This document shows, in pieces, positions 55,545 through 64,000 of a stretch of 64,000 nucleotides of DNA. How positions within the stretch are numbered: the stretch's first letter is position 1; each line of letters starts with the position of its first letter. The notes below the pieces were generated by a model. It was not told where the DNA came from. It ran no database searches and was given only the letters and a program-made list of their open reading frames with translations. The position numbers were made by a program, and so were the translations under genes. This DNA comes from Blastocatellia bacterium (GTDB lineage Bacteria; Acidobacteriota; Blastocatellia; Chloracidobacteriales; JADJPF01): contig JANWYG010000021.1 of the NCBI GenBank assembly GCA_025057015.1, forward strand, positions 105,187 to 169,186. Reading direction: 5' to 3'.

Positions 55545-57806
55545 ATGGAATACCTAGCACACACAGAGAACTTCAAGGGTGAGTTCCACCGCTTAGAAGA
55601 CCACCTTCGTGAGGTCGGCCGCCTTGCAAAAGAATTCAGCATAAGCTGCCGCTCTGATATATCAGAGCTATCAGAATGGGCAGGTAAGCTGCATGACTTG
55701 GGGAAGTATTTAGATGAGTTCCAACAGTATCTGCGCGGGAAGCGAGGCGGTGGGGCTGAAACTCATCATGCCGTCTATGGAGCTGCACTTGCTACGAAGA
55801 TGGGCTGTATTCCTCTAGCTTATTCAATCGCAGGTCACCACGCCGGGCTTCATGACAGAGAAGATCTAAGGCAGCTCATCAAGAAGCCTGCATATAAGGC
55901 AGAGCAGAAGCTTGGCATTTTGCGATCGCGCTTTGAAGCTGAACTTGGCCAAATACCGAAGGCAATTCCTCTACCCGAATATATACAACAAGACATACTT
56001 AAGCTAGAGGTTCTTACACGGTTTATCTTCTCAAGCCTAGTAGATGCAGACTTTCTAGACACAGAAGCACACTACAATGCAGCCAGCAGGCCCAAGCTTC
56101 CTCCTCTTGATCCTAAGCAGCTGCTCGAAAGACTAGATACAGCAAGACGACTGAAGTCGGCCTCCGGATCTAAACTTGCAGAGATTAGAAACGAGATATA
56201 CGAACAATGCCGCAGGGCTGGTGATCGTCCTCAAGGCTTTTTCTCTCTGACTGTGCCTACAGGCGGCGGTAAGACCATCTCCAGCATGGCATTTGCTTTA
56301 GAACACGCACTCAAGCACAACCTACGCAGAATAATAGTAGTTATTCCATACCTATCAATTATCGAGCAAAATGCCTCTGAGTATCGGTCAATTCTAGATC
56401 CCGAAAATAAGGGCATCGTTATAGAGCATCATTCTGCAGTAGCTGATCCTAGCGAACAAGAAGAAGAAACCAGGATTACCGAAGCTAGATACCGTTCTCC
56501 ACTTGTTCTAGCAGCAGAAAATTGGGATGCCCCGATAATCATCACCACTTCTGTGCAGTTCATAGAGTCTCTGTTTGCTAATAAACCCTCAAAATGCAGA
56601 AAGTTACACAACATAGCTCGTTCTGTCGTGATATTTGACGAAGTACAGACCTTACCCACTCATCTGCTCGAACCACTGCTAAGCATCTGGCGAGAGCTGA
56701 AACAAAATTATGGTGTAAGTTTTGTTTTTTCATCTGCAACACAGCCGGCCTTTAAAAAACAGACTAACTTATCGCAAGGCTTTAATGAAGGCGAAATCGT
56801 CGAGATCATAGAAGATCCCAAGAAATACTTTAAAACTCTGAGAAGAGTAACCTACGAGTTTCCTAAAGAGCCACTCGATTGGTCAGTTCTAGCTGAGGAA
56901 TTAATAAAACATCAACAAGCTCTATGCATCGTCAACACTAGAAAGCAAGCTTTCCAACTTTGGGACATCATCAATTCCAGATATAAAACCGATGACTTAG
57001 CAATCTTTCACCTGTCCTCGGCAATGTGCCCAGAGCACCGGCTCGATATCCTTGGCGAAATTACAAATCCTAAACCTGGAACAATAAGAGGACGGTTAGC
57101 ACAAAAACTACCTTGCATAGTCATATCCACGCAGCTAGTAGAAGCCGGCGTAGATCTAGATTTCCCCATAGTTTGGAGGGCACTCGGGCCTCTAGACTCC
57201 ATCGTTCAATCTGCCGGCCGCTGCAATAGAGAAGGAAACTTGCAGCAAGGCTATCTTAAAGTATTTCTCCCGCAAGATCATAAGTTGCCAAAAGGAGTAT
57301 ACTCGACTGCCACACAACAAGCCGCTACAATGCTTCACACAATTTCAGAAGAAGAACTAGCTACCGATCCCAGCGTGTTCCAAAAATACTTTGACGCACT
57401 TTACGGGCTAGTAGCTACCGATTACTCAGAGGCAGCAGAAACTAGCATCCAAGAAGATCGCAAAGAACTCAACTATAAAAAAGTTGCTAAGAAAGCAAAA
57501 GTAATAGATGACTTCGGCACCACAGTTATAGTACCATATAGTGCTGCTACTGAACTTATAGAACGGATCCGACAAAGGCCGAGAGTCAAAGATCAACCTT
57601 TGTTTACCAGGGAAGATTTGAGAAAGCTGCAAAGATTTATGGTCAACATCAGAGAATACGAGCTCAAAGATCTAGAACGCATGGGACAATTGTCTCCTCT
57701 CATCCCACACACAAACATGAGACTTTACGTACTAAACGAAGCCTCATATGACAAGAACTTAGGTGTGCTAGTAGATCGGAGACCTACAGATGAAAATATT
57801 CTCTAA
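55545..57806 (+). CDS. cas3: CRISPR-associated helicase/nuclease Cas3 (type I-C)
   Basis: 753 residues. N-terminal HD nuclease: KLHDLGKYLDEF, ETHHAVYG and AGHHAGLHD give the metal-binding His/Asp set. Helicase: Walker A VPTGGGKTISSM, DEVQ box VIFDEVQTLP, SSATQ motif III, and motif VI QSAGRCNREG. It degrades DNA bound by the I-C Cascade complex. Start fixed by AAGGAGCTTAAGCT before ATG. First gene of the cas operon. Confidence 0.96.
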   Translation: MEYLAHTENFKGEFHRLEDHLREVGRLAKEFSISCRSDISELSEWAGKLHDLGKYLDEFQQYLRGKRGGGAETHHAVYGAALATKMGCIPLAYSIAGHHAGLHDREDLRQLIKKPAYKAEQKLGILRSRFEAELGQIPKAIPLPEYIQQDILKLEVLTRFIFSSLVDADFLDTEAHYNAASRPKLPPLDPKQLLERLDTARRLKSASGSKLAEIRNEIYEQCRRAGDRPQGFFSLTVPTGGGKTISSMAFALEHALKHNLRRIIVVIPYLSIIEQNASEYRSILDPENKGIVIEHHSAVADPSEQEEETRITEARYRSPLVLAAENWDAPIIITTSVQFIESLFANKPSKCRKLHNIARSVVIFDEVQTLPTHLLEPLLSIWRELKQNYGVSFVFSSATQPAFKKQTNLSQGFNEGEIVEIIEDPKKYFKTLRRVTYEFPKEPLDWSVLAEELIKHQQALCIVNTRKQAFQLWDIINSRYKTDDLAIFHLSSAMCPEHRLDILGEITNPKPGTIRGRLAQKLPCIVISTQLVEAGVDLDFPIVWRALGPLDSIVQSAGRCNREGNLQQGYLKVFLPQDHKLPKGVYSTATQQAATMLHTISEEELATDPSVFQKYFDALYGLVATDYSEAAETSIQEDRKELNYKKVAKKAKVIDDFGTTVIVPYSAATELIERIRQRPRVKDQPLFTREDLRKLQRFMVNIREYELKDLERMGQLSPLIPHTNMRLYVLNEASYDKNLGVLVDRRPTDENIL

Positions 57807-57830
57807 AACTAACACTGAAAGGAGTAACAA

Positions 57831-58613
57831 ATGAACAATCTAGTACACGTACGGGTCTGGGGTAATTGGGCATGCTTTACAAGACCAGAAATGAAAGTCG
57901 AAAGAGTAAGCTACCAGTTGCCCACACCTTCAGCGGCAAGAGGAATTCTGGAAGCCATCTTTTGGGAACCAGAAATGTACTATATAATTGACTCAATAAG
58001 AGTGATTAAAAAAGGTATATGGACTTCATTTAAACGTAATGAAGTTCAAAAAACAATAAGCTTAAATAATGTAAAAAAATGGATGCAAGATTCCAACTCG
58101 CTAGAAGTCATCATCGCAGGTGCTGGCGAAGATACATCTGCTACACCACGTAATACCCTGGCCTTGCAAGATGTCGAATACATCATCAGCGCCGAAGTAC
58201 ATCTAACCGAGCTCGGTAAAAAATCTAGACAATCTCCACAAAAGTATATCAAGGAGTTTACTTCTAGAGCCAAACTAGGCAAGTGTTTCCATAGACCTTA
58301 TCTTGGAGTTCGAGAGTTTGCTGCCTATTTCGAGCTTGTAGAAGACCCAACAGTCGCCCACCAGACATCACTCAAGCAGCTCGGTGCCCTAAAATGGAAT
58401 GAACTGCTCGGATTAATGCTCTACGACATCTTTGACCACGAAGACCGCGCAGAAGGTTTTAGATACCTGGTTCAGGCAACCAAAACTTCCATAACTACAG
58501 AAGGCAAGTTTCTAAAACCAACTGCCTACTTCTTTCAAGCAGAGATTAAGGACTCGGTAATGGATTGCCATCCCTCCAGAGTCAAAATCATCCGCAGAAA
58601 CGGAGGTCTATAA
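57831..58613 (+). CDS. cas5c: Cas5 of type I-C (Cas5c/Cas5d)
   Basis: 260 residues. The start VHVRVWGNWACFTRPEMKVER and the RRNE-like segment IWTSFKRNEVQKT are typical of I-C Cas5. In this subtype Cas5 replaces Cas6 as the pre-crRNA endonuclease and stays on the 5' handle in Cascade. Its stop codon shares bases with the cas8c ATG (TAATG at 58611-58615), so the two are coupled. No cas6 is present, which fits this role. Confidence 0.93.
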   Translation: MNNLVHVRVWGNWACFTRPEMKVERVSYQLPTPSAARGILEAIFWEPEMYYIIDSIRVIKKGIWTSFKRNEVQKTISLNNVKKWMQDSNSLEVIIAGAGEDTSATPRNTLALQDVEYIISAEVHLTELGKKSRQSPQKYIKEFTSRAKLGKCFHRPYLGVREFAAYFELVEDPTVAHQTSLKQLGALKWNELLGLMLYDIFDHEDRAEGFRYLVQATKTSITTEGKFLKPTAYFFQAEIKDSVMDCHPSRVKIIRRNGGL

Positions 58614-60475
58614 TGCTTCTTAAAGCCGTAGCAGACTTCTACAATTCCACTTTGGAAAAAAACCAAGATATCAACCCTGCGTTCACCAAAAAGTCCATTC
58701 GATGGATTATTCCATTAGATTTACAAGGTAACCTCATAGGCTGCGGCTTAATCGAGACTGATCAGACTTTACTTGTACCCTCTACAACAAGACCTAAGGG
58801 CTCTGGACAAGTAGCAGAATTCTTATGGGGCGGCCTAGAAATCTTCTGCCTGAGCGATAAGGAAGATGATACTCAGTCTCCAGCGAAAAAAGCTCGGGTT
58901 GAAGAGAACCTAAGAGCAAAGTATCAGGACTTTTGGAAACAGGTAGAAGAAGCCTACAAAGCAACACAACTTCCCATTTTCGAAGCACTACTTCAGTTTA
59001 AACAGAAGTATACCGCCACTAATGCTTTCCCACCCTTCCTACAAAAGGATTACACAGCAAAGAACAAGCTCGAGTGGAAAATTACTAAAGCCGACAAAAA
59101 ACAAGAAAAATACAAAGGCGGAGACTACTTTAGCTTCCAAGTCAACAACAGGATCATCTTGCAAGAAGATACCGTCCGAAATTACTGGAGCGAATGCTAC
59201 AAGAGAGAAAAGGAAGCTCTTGATAAAGAGTCCCCAGCGGGTATATGTCTAATCACAGGAAACACTAACGTACCTATCGCGCGAGTCCACCTGCCTAAGA
59301 TACAAGGAGTCCCCGGGGCGCAATCATCAGGCGCCGCCGTCGTTTCTTTCGATAAAGACGCTTTCCTGTCCTATGGTTTTGAGCAGAGCCTCAACGCTCC
59401 CATTTCAACACGCGCCGTGGAAAGCTATTGCCGTGGTCTAAATCACCTTCTCTCATCAAACAATCACCGTTTCATATTGGCAAAAACCGTCATTTGCTTC
59501 TGGACTAAGCAAAACAGTCCCTTGACGGGCATCTTCTCTAACCTTCTTGACCAACCCACCACAGATAATATCAAGAAATTCCTGGCTGCTCCCTATAGCG
59601 GTAACCAAGATAGTATCGCCTCAGTAGAGAATGACTTGTTTTATAGTACCACTCTCAGCGCTAACGGTGGACGAATCATAGTACGTCACTGGATGCAGCT
59701 CTTACTATCACAAGCAGTCAGTAACTTCCAACAGTGGTTCAGAGACCTGGAGATAGTTTCTCTCCCAGATAGGGAAAATATCTCCCCTTTCGGGATCCGT
59801 AGACTAGCCAACGCCACCCGCCGCAAAGAAGAGAAAGCTGATTCACTGCTTAGTGAAACTATTTTGCAACTATACCGAGCTGCTCTTGAAAGCACCGCCC
59901 CCTCAATGATGCTTGTGCAACAAATATTGCAAGTATTTCGTAAGGAGCTCGCCAAAGATGGACGTGATGCTATCTATAACACCTCAAGATTTGCCCTACT
60001 TAAACTAATATTAAATCGAAACAGAAAGGAGAGACATCCTCACATGGAACCCGAACTTATAACAGATACAGATGACCCCGCATACAATTGCGGAAGACTG
60101 CTAGCGGTGTTTGATGAGTTACAACACTCTGCACACGATTACAAGCTGGAAGGTGCATCCATAGCAGAGAAATACTACGGTTCAGCTTCAACAACTCCAA
60201 ATGCTGCGTTTGCAATACTTTGGCGGCTACACCAGCACCACCTGAGAAAACTCTCTAGAGACAATCCAAAAGCTGCAGTGGCAATTAAAGGCAAAATCGC
60301 CGATATCGCTTGCAAGTTCAGACCCGCCGATAGAGGCTCTGCTCCCTGCTTTCCTCATTTCTTCGATTTGCATGCTCAAGGCCGCTTTGCTCTAGGCTTC
60401 TACCAACAAATAGCTGTAGATAGAGCTCAAAGAAAAGCCTCTCTAGAGAAAAAATCTTCACAACAAGGAGACTGA
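58613..60475 (+). CDS. cas8c: Cas8c (Csd1), large subunit of I-C Cascade
   Basis: 620 residues from ATG 58613, which overlaps the cas5 stop and follows CGGAGG; the frame is open 16 codons further but that part is inside cas5. Csd1 features: LLKAVADFYN at the start, CLITGNTNVPIARVHLPKI (Cys and GN-rich core), AVVSFDKDAFLSYGFEQSLNAPIS, and the late RHHLRK-type helical region. Recognises the PAM and, in many I-C systems, also yields the small subunit from an internal start. Whether that happens here cannot be seen. Confidence 0.95.
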   Translation: MLLKAVADFYNSTLEKNQDINPAFTKKSIRWIIPLDLQGNLIGCGLIETDQTLLVPSTTRPKGSGQVAEFLWGGLEIFCLSDKEDDTQSPAKKARVEENLRAKYQDFWKQVEEAYKATQLPIFEALLQFKQKYTATNAFPPFLQKDYTAKNKLEWKITKADKKQEKYKGGDYFSFQVNNRIILQEDTVRNYWSECYKREKEALDKESPAGICLITGNTNVPIARVHLPKIQGVPGAQSSGAAVVSFDKDAFLSYGFEQSLNAPISTRAVESYCRGLNHLLSSNNHRFILAKTVICFWTKQNSPLTGIFSNLLDQPTTDNIKKFLAAPYSGNQDSIASVENDLFYSTTLSANGGRIIVRHWMQLLLSQAVSNFQQWFRDLEIVSLPDRENISPFGIRRLANATRRKEEKADSLLSETILQLYRAALESTAPSMMLVQQILQVFRKELAKDGRDAIYNTSRFALLKLILNRNRKERHPHMEPELITDTDDPAYNCGRLLAVFDELQHSAHDYKLEGASIAEKYYGSASTTPNAAFAILWRLHQHHLRKLSRDNPKAAVAIKGKIADIACKFRPADRGSAPCFPHFFDLHAQGRFALGFYQQIAVDRAQRKASLEKKSSQQGD

Positions 60476-60477
60476 AA

Positions 60478-61428
60478 ATGAATAACCAAATACTGACTAA
60501 TAGACATGATTTTCTCTTGCTCTTCGACGTAGAAAACGGTAACCCCAACGGTGACCCAGATGCCGGCAATATGCCCAGAATAGATCCAAACACAAACAAA
60601 GGCATTATCACGGATGTTTGCCTAAAGCGCAAAGTCCGCAATTACGTCGCTGAGTTCGCAAAAGACCGAGGAGAGCCTAACGGTAATAAGTACAACATCT
60701 TTATCCAGCAAGGCGCCGTCCTAAATGACGAGATAAAAAAGGGAGTCGAAGCAACAAGATCTTCACTTTCAGACAACAAAGATGAAGACTGGGCAAGAAG
60801 AGCCATGGAGTGGCTTTGCAGAGAATTCTACGACATTCGTACCTTCGGCGCAGTCATCTCTACAGGAGAAAAACCTCTCAAGGGCTCAGCCTACGGACAA
60901 GTAAGAGGTCCTGTCCAATTTACTTTCGCCACATCAGTGCACGAGATAACTCCTTTGGAAATAACTATCACCAGATGTGCTGTCACCAAAGAAGAAGATA
61001 GAACAAAAGAAAGAACCATGGGAAACAAACACATAGTTCCATATGCTCTCTATGTAGCCAAGGGGTTCGTCTCACCTGCCTTCGCAGAACGCACTGGTTT
61101 CACTAACGCTGATCTAGATCTCCTCTTTGAAGCGCTCTGTCACATGTTCGAACACGACAGATCATCAGCCCGAGGACAAATGGTCATCAGAGGACTTTAT
61201 GACTTTGAACACGTTGGAACACAAGCCGCGACTAATCCGGCACAAAATCAAAGAGAAGCCCGTGTAGGCTGTGCCCACGCCCATAAGCTTTTTGAAGGTA
61301 TTCAGATCAAGCTGAAAGAAGGAGTTCCTTTTCCAAGATCCTTCGAAGACTATGACATAACCTGCATGTGGAATGATGAGAACTTGCCGAGAGGTGTCAA
61401 GCTACACAAGCGCATAGATGTATCTTAA
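60478..61428 (+). CDS. cas7: Cas7 of type I-C (Csd2), Cascade backbone
   Basis: 316 residues. DFLLLFDVENGNPNGDPDAG and the FGAVISTGEKPLKGSAYGQVRGPVQF segment are the Csd2/Cas7 marks; GNPNGDP is the hallmark of this family. Six or so copies coat the crRNA spacer in Cascade. AACAAGGAGACTG is the ribosome site. The stop is followed within 6 bases by a repeat-like hairpin. Confidence 0.96.
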   Translation: MNNQILTNRHDFLLLFDVENGNPNGDPDAGNMPRIDPNTNKGIITDVCLKRKVRNYVAEFAKDRGEPNGNKYNIFIQQGAVLNDEIKKGVEATRSSLSDNKDEDWARRAMEWLCREFYDIRTFGAVISTGEKPLKGSAYGQVRGPVQFTFATSVHEITPLEITITRCAVTKEEDRTKERTMGNKHIVPYALYVAKGFVSPAFAERTGFTNADLDLLFEALCHMFEHDRSSARGQMVIRGLYDFEHVGTQAATNPAQNQREARVGCAHAHKLFEGIQIKLKEGVPFPRSFEDYDITCMWNDENLPRGVKLHKRIDVS

Positions 61429-61433
61429 AACCG

Positions 61434-61467
61434 CTAGGCCTCATCTTAGATGAGGCCTATTTTAAAC
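61434..61467 (+). repeat. Degenerate CRISPR-repeat-like hairpin between cas7 and cas4
   Basis: Arms GGCCTCATC (61437-61445) and GATGAGGCC (61449-61457) pair perfectly, extended by two more pairs. They match the array repeat arms GGCCTCACC/GGTGAGGCC at 16 of 18 positions; the two differences are one C-G pair changed to T-A. The 3' tail TATTTTAAAC resembles the repeat tail TGGATTGAAAC. As a hairpin followed by TTTT it could also end transcription. Confidence 0.8.
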
Positions 61468-61493
61468 AAACAGTCTTGGGAGTGTGCAAAGAT

Positions 61494-62117
61494 ATGGAAG
61501 AAATCCTTTTAATTTCTTCGTTAAATGAGTTTGCTTTCTGTGAACGCCGCTTTGCTCTTATGAGTATAGAAGGCTTGTGGGAAGACAACGAGCATACTAT
61601 CCAGGGCAGCATATTACACGAATCCACTGAGTTATCAGGCTACACCACAACCAAAGGCGTAAAGCTGATAAGAGCACTTCCTCTCTACTCAAGTACCTAC
61701 GGGCTTTTAGGAAAGGCAGACACTGTCGAATACGACGGAAAATTTTACATACCCATAGAGTATAAAAAGGGTAAAAAAAGGCAATTTGAAAACGACGACA
61801 TACAACTTTGTGCTCAAGCTCTCTGCCTTGAAGAAATGTTCTCTACTGCGGTTCCTTACGGCTTTATCTACCACGCAGAAAGCAACAAACGCAGGAAAGT
61901 CTTTATAGATCAAGCTCTTAGACAACTAACTATAGAAACCATCGCAAAAGCTAGGAAGCTACTTCAAAGCAATATCACTCCGCCTGCACAACTAAAACCG
62001 CGATGCAGAGGGTGCAGTCTCTACGATACTTGCTTACCCAAACTTACAGATCCACAAAGCAGGCAGCACCTGCTAAACAAATACTACTTTACCTTAGGAG
62101 GTGGTCATGGAAATTAG
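61494..62117 (+). CDS. cas4: Cas4 adaptation nuclease
   Basis: 207 residues from ATG 61494; an in-frame TTG at 61476 is possible. FAFCERRFAL near the start gives the first cluster Cys, GKADTVEYDG and PIEYKKGKKR give the RecB-type Asp and Glu-x-Lys, and CRGCSLYDTCLP gives the three C-terminal cluster cysteines. It trims prespacers and sets PAM and orientation during spacer capture. Overlaps cas1 by 11 bases. Confidence 0.95.
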   Translation: MEEILLISSLNEFAFCERRFALMSIEGLWEDNEHTIQGSILHESTELSGYTTTKGVKLIRALPLYSSTYGLLGKADTVEYDGKFYIPIEYKKGKKRQFENDDIQLCAQALCLEEMFSTAVPYGFIYHAESNKRRKVFIDQALRQLTIETIAKARKLLQSNITPPAQLKPRCRGCSLYDTCLPKLTDPQSRQHLLNKYYFTLGGGHGN

Positions 62118-63138
62118 GCAGAACATACTTTATCTTACTGCTTCCGGCAACTATATATCGCGAGATCACCTGACCCTGAAAATCCACAGTGAGGGTCAGC
62201 TTAAGCTAGCTATACCAATACATCATTTGGAGTCTATCTGCAGCTTTGGTCAAAATACCTTTACCCCGGCAGCCTTAGAGCTTTGCTGGGAGCATGGAGT
62301 CTCGGTAAGCTACTTTACCGAATATGGCCACTTACAAGGCCGATGGGAAGGCATCCCAAACAAGAGTGTCCTGCTGAGGCGACTCCAATTCCGCTTAGCG
62401 GACAATCCAGATTTCTGCACCAAACTCTCAAAATACTTCGTCGCAGGCAAAATACACAACTCAAGACAAAGCTTTCTAAGAACTGCCCGCGAGTTAACCG
62501 ACGAAGCTGATATTGCTTCTGCCAAACAAGTTGCCGAAGAGCTTTCAAATATTCTCAGATGGCTCAAAGAAGCAGACACTCTAGACAAAGTACGTGGACT
62601 AGAAGGACAAGCAGCGAACGTTTATTTCGGTTCCTTCAACCTTCACCTCAAACAGCAACAGGAGACATTCCTTTTTACTTCCCGTAGCAAAAGACCTCCT
62701 CTCGATCGCATTAACTGCCTGCTGTCTTTTCTATACGCTCTTGTCAGAAATGATTGCATAAGTGCACTGGCTACCGTAGGACTAGATCCCTTCGTCGGAT
62801 ATCTGCACGCAGAAAGACCTAATAGACCTGCACTAGCTTTGGATCTAATGGAAGAATTCAGGCCTATACTGGCAGATAGGATAGCTATAACTATGATAAA
62901 CCGAAAGCAAATATGCGAATCCGACTTCGTCCTAAGGGAAGGCGGTGCAGTAGAACTAACTCAGAACGGTAGAAAAGCTATCATTATTGCTTATCAAAGC
63001 CGCAAGAAAGATACCCTTGTCCATCCTGTCCTGGAGCAGGAAATATCTTATGGACAAGTATTCATCGTCCAAGCAAAAATTTTGGCCAGGTACCTACGAG
63101 GTGATATCCCAGAGTATTATCCGTTCATAACAAAATAA
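62107..63138 (+). CDS. cas1: Cas1 integrase
   Basis: 343 residues from ATG 62107 (TTAGGAGGTGGTC upstream). Active-site Glu in LEGQAANVYFG, His in VGYLHAERPNRP and Asp/Glu in ALDLMEEFRP are all in place. With Cas2 it inserts new spacers at the leader end. The start lies inside cas4, implying coupled translation. Confidence 0.97.
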   Translation: MEIRQNILYLTASGNYISRDHLTLKIHSEGQLKLAIPIHHLESICSFGQNTFTPAALELCWEHGVSVSYFTEYGHLQGRWEGIPNKSVLLRRLQFRLADNPDFCTKLSKYFVAGKIHNSRQSFLRTARELTDEADIASAKQVAEELSNILRWLKEADTLDKVRGLEGQAANVYFGSFNLHLKQQQETFLFTSRSKRPPLDRINCLLSFLYALVRNDCISALATVGLDPFVGYLHAERPNRPALALDLMEEFRPILADRIAITMINRKQICESDFVLREGGAVELTQNGRKAIIIAYQSRKKDTLVHPVLEQEISYGQVFIVQAKILARYLRGDIPEYYPFITK

Positions 63139-63153
63139 CCATAACAAAATAAC
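63126..63153 (+). repeat. 14-bp tandem duplication at the end of cas1
   Basis: CATAACAAAATAAC occurs twice in a row (63126-63139 and 63140-63153). The first copy holds the last codons and stop of cas1; the second lies in the gap before cas2. A recent slippage duplication. Confidence 0.9.
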
Positions 63154-63166
63154 AAAGGGAAGCCAT

Positions 63167-63451
63167 ATGTTTATCGTCATAGCTTATGACGTGTCCACCC
63201 AAGACAAAGCAGGCGCAACTAGATTGCGCCGAGTAGCTAGAACATGCCAGGACTATGGACAACGCGTCCAAAACTCCGTGTTTGAATGCAAGCTTGACAA
63301 ACAACACTGGGTAGTCTTGAGAGACAAGCTGCTGAAAATTATCGACCAAAAACAAGATTCACTACGAATCTACTTCTTAGATAAAGACGTACAAATCGAG
63401 CACATAGGGTGTAAGAAACCGATAGATTTTGAGGAACCGCTTGTATTTTGA
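63167..63451 (+). CDS. cas2: Cas2
   Basis: 94 residues. FIVIAYDVSTQDKAGATRLRRV gives the ferredoxin-like first strand with the Asp, then QNSVFECKLD and RIYFLDKDVQIEHIG. Forms the dimer that bridges two Cas1 dimers during spacer capture. AAAGGGAAG precedes the ATG. Last gene of the cas operon. Confidence 0.96.
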   Translation: MFIVIAYDVSTQDKAGATRLRRVARTCQDYGQRVQNSVFECKLDKQHWVVLRDKLLKIIDQKQDSLRIYFLDKDVQIEHIGCKKPIDFEEPLVF

Positions 63452-63657
63452 ACTGTGTCAGCCTAGCTCGAAACTTAGCGCAAACCAGCTATGACGGCCA
63501 AAATCCCGGTAGTTCGCACCATCTGCCAAACCAAACATAAACTGACACTTAGCTTGTGCATCACCTGGCAACCACACAAGCTAAACTCTCAAGATTTGGC
63601 AAGTTCGCACTTTATGCACTCTAACATATTGATGCATAATATGTTAGTACCCTAACT
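63452..63657 (+). promoter_or_regulatory. CRISPR leader
   Basis: 206 bp with no gene between cas2 and the first repeat. It contains a perfect inverted repeat CTAACATATT (63621-63630) / AATATGTTAG (63638-63647) around GATGCAT, ending 10 bp before the array. The repeat polarity (ATTGAAAC at the far end) agrees with transcription from this side. No clear sigma-70 promoter was found by eye. Confidence 0.75.
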
Positions 63658-64000
63658 GTTGGCCTCACCCTCTAGGTGAGGCCTGGATTGAAACAATCAT
63701 TCGAGCACCTCCACAACATAAGCTACCCGTTGGCCTCACCCTCTAGGTGAGGCCTGGATTGAAACGCCTATTTTCCCGCGGGAGCTTTCTAAGCTCCAAG
63801 TTGGCCTCACCCTCTAGGTGAGGCCTGGATTGAAACGGGGGATGCAGTGCTGAAGGCAAAAAGCCGGCAGGTTGGCCTCACCCTCTAGGTGAGGCCTGGA
63901 TTGAAACGATTTGAAGGGGATCGAAATTGATATTGGCATCATTGTTGGCCTCACCCTCTAGGTGAGGCCTGGATTGAAACGGGGGACCTGCGGCGGGATC
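63658..64000 (+). CRISPR. Type I-C CRISPR array, continuing past the right edge
   Basis: Five identical 37-bp repeats at 63658-63694, 63729-63765, 63800-63836, 63871-63907 and 63944-63980. Each starts GTTGGCCTCACC, has a 9-bp stem (GGCCTCACC/GGTGAGGCC, 5-base loop) and ends TGGATTGAAAC. Spacers are 34, 34, 34 and 36 bp; a fifth begins at 63981 and is cut off. No repeat differs from the others, so the leader-proximal end looks recent and active. Spacer targets cannot be told without a search. Confidence 0.99.

Noticed and set aside
61434..61493. A CreTA-type toxin-antitoxin RNA pair or full CreR RNA between cas7 and cas4
   Set aside because: The gap is 65 bp, with a single repeat-like unit and no room for a second repeat-like unit or a toxin RNA.

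Overview
The window looks like a chromosomal segment of a free-living Gram-negative bacterium of middling GC, judged by eye. The best guess is Acidobacteriota, perhaps Blastocatellia. The pointers are a DUF2934 protein, a very large VPS10/BNR beta-propeller protein, hopanoid (HpnJ-type) and heptose (GmhA) genes, NtrC-type sigma-54 regulation, several secreted c-type cytochromes, a type IV pilin-like protein and PHA-granule genes. Frequent ATA and CTA codons are seen throughout. The assignment rests on gene content only and is tentative.

Layout. 1-5290: a truncated radical SAM gene, a rhomboid protease and a periplasmic trio (di-heme peroxidase, Tat-exported phosphoesterase, c-type cytochrome). 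5370-12777: a hybrid histidine kinase divergent from a sigma-54 response regulator, then three universal stress proteins (five Usp domains) and an Hsp70 without its lid. 12843-21830: gmhA with a deoxyhypusine-synthase-like partner, a tetraheme cytochrome, a 1079-residue propeller protein, asparaginase, HpnJ, a LolA-like protein and a ferredoxin. 21888-25355: a carbamoyltransferase module with two tiny membrane proteins and an SGNH hydrolase; one of these, a 53-codon DUF5989 gene, is easily missed. 25560-30238: nadA, two small unknown genes, a phasin and a PhaR regulator with a twin-operator promoter, SCP2, DUF2934 and RAMA proteins. 30215-36192: a co-directional set of prepilin, PLD nuclease, thermonuclease, ComEC-like metallo-beta-lactamase and two accessory proteins. 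36376-45032: argG overlapping tRNA-Arg(ACG), an isochorismatase, class I aldolase, MerC, prfA, rpmE, an aldo/keto reductase and transketolase.

45100-54416 is a seven-gene, tightly packed cluster on the minus strand: an Rsm22-type methyltransferase, two zinc-ribbon proteins (one with a beta-propeller), a membrane-anchored vWA protein, a polytopic membrane protein, a very large tubulin-like NTPase and a PP2C phosphatase. It looks like a phosphorylation-controlled, envelope-linked system and is one of the two most interesting loci here.

54551-64000 holds a class II aldolase and then a complete type I-C CRISPR-Cas locus (cas3-cas5c-cas8c-cas7-cas4-cas1-cas2), followed by a leader and an array of 37-bp repeats that runs off the right edge. 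A degenerate copy of the CRISPR repeat, with a compensatory base-pair change in its stem, lies between cas7 and cas4. It may be a Cas5c processing site or terminator that separates the interference genes from the adaptation genes. A hairpin with the same stem follows transketolase 18 kb away.
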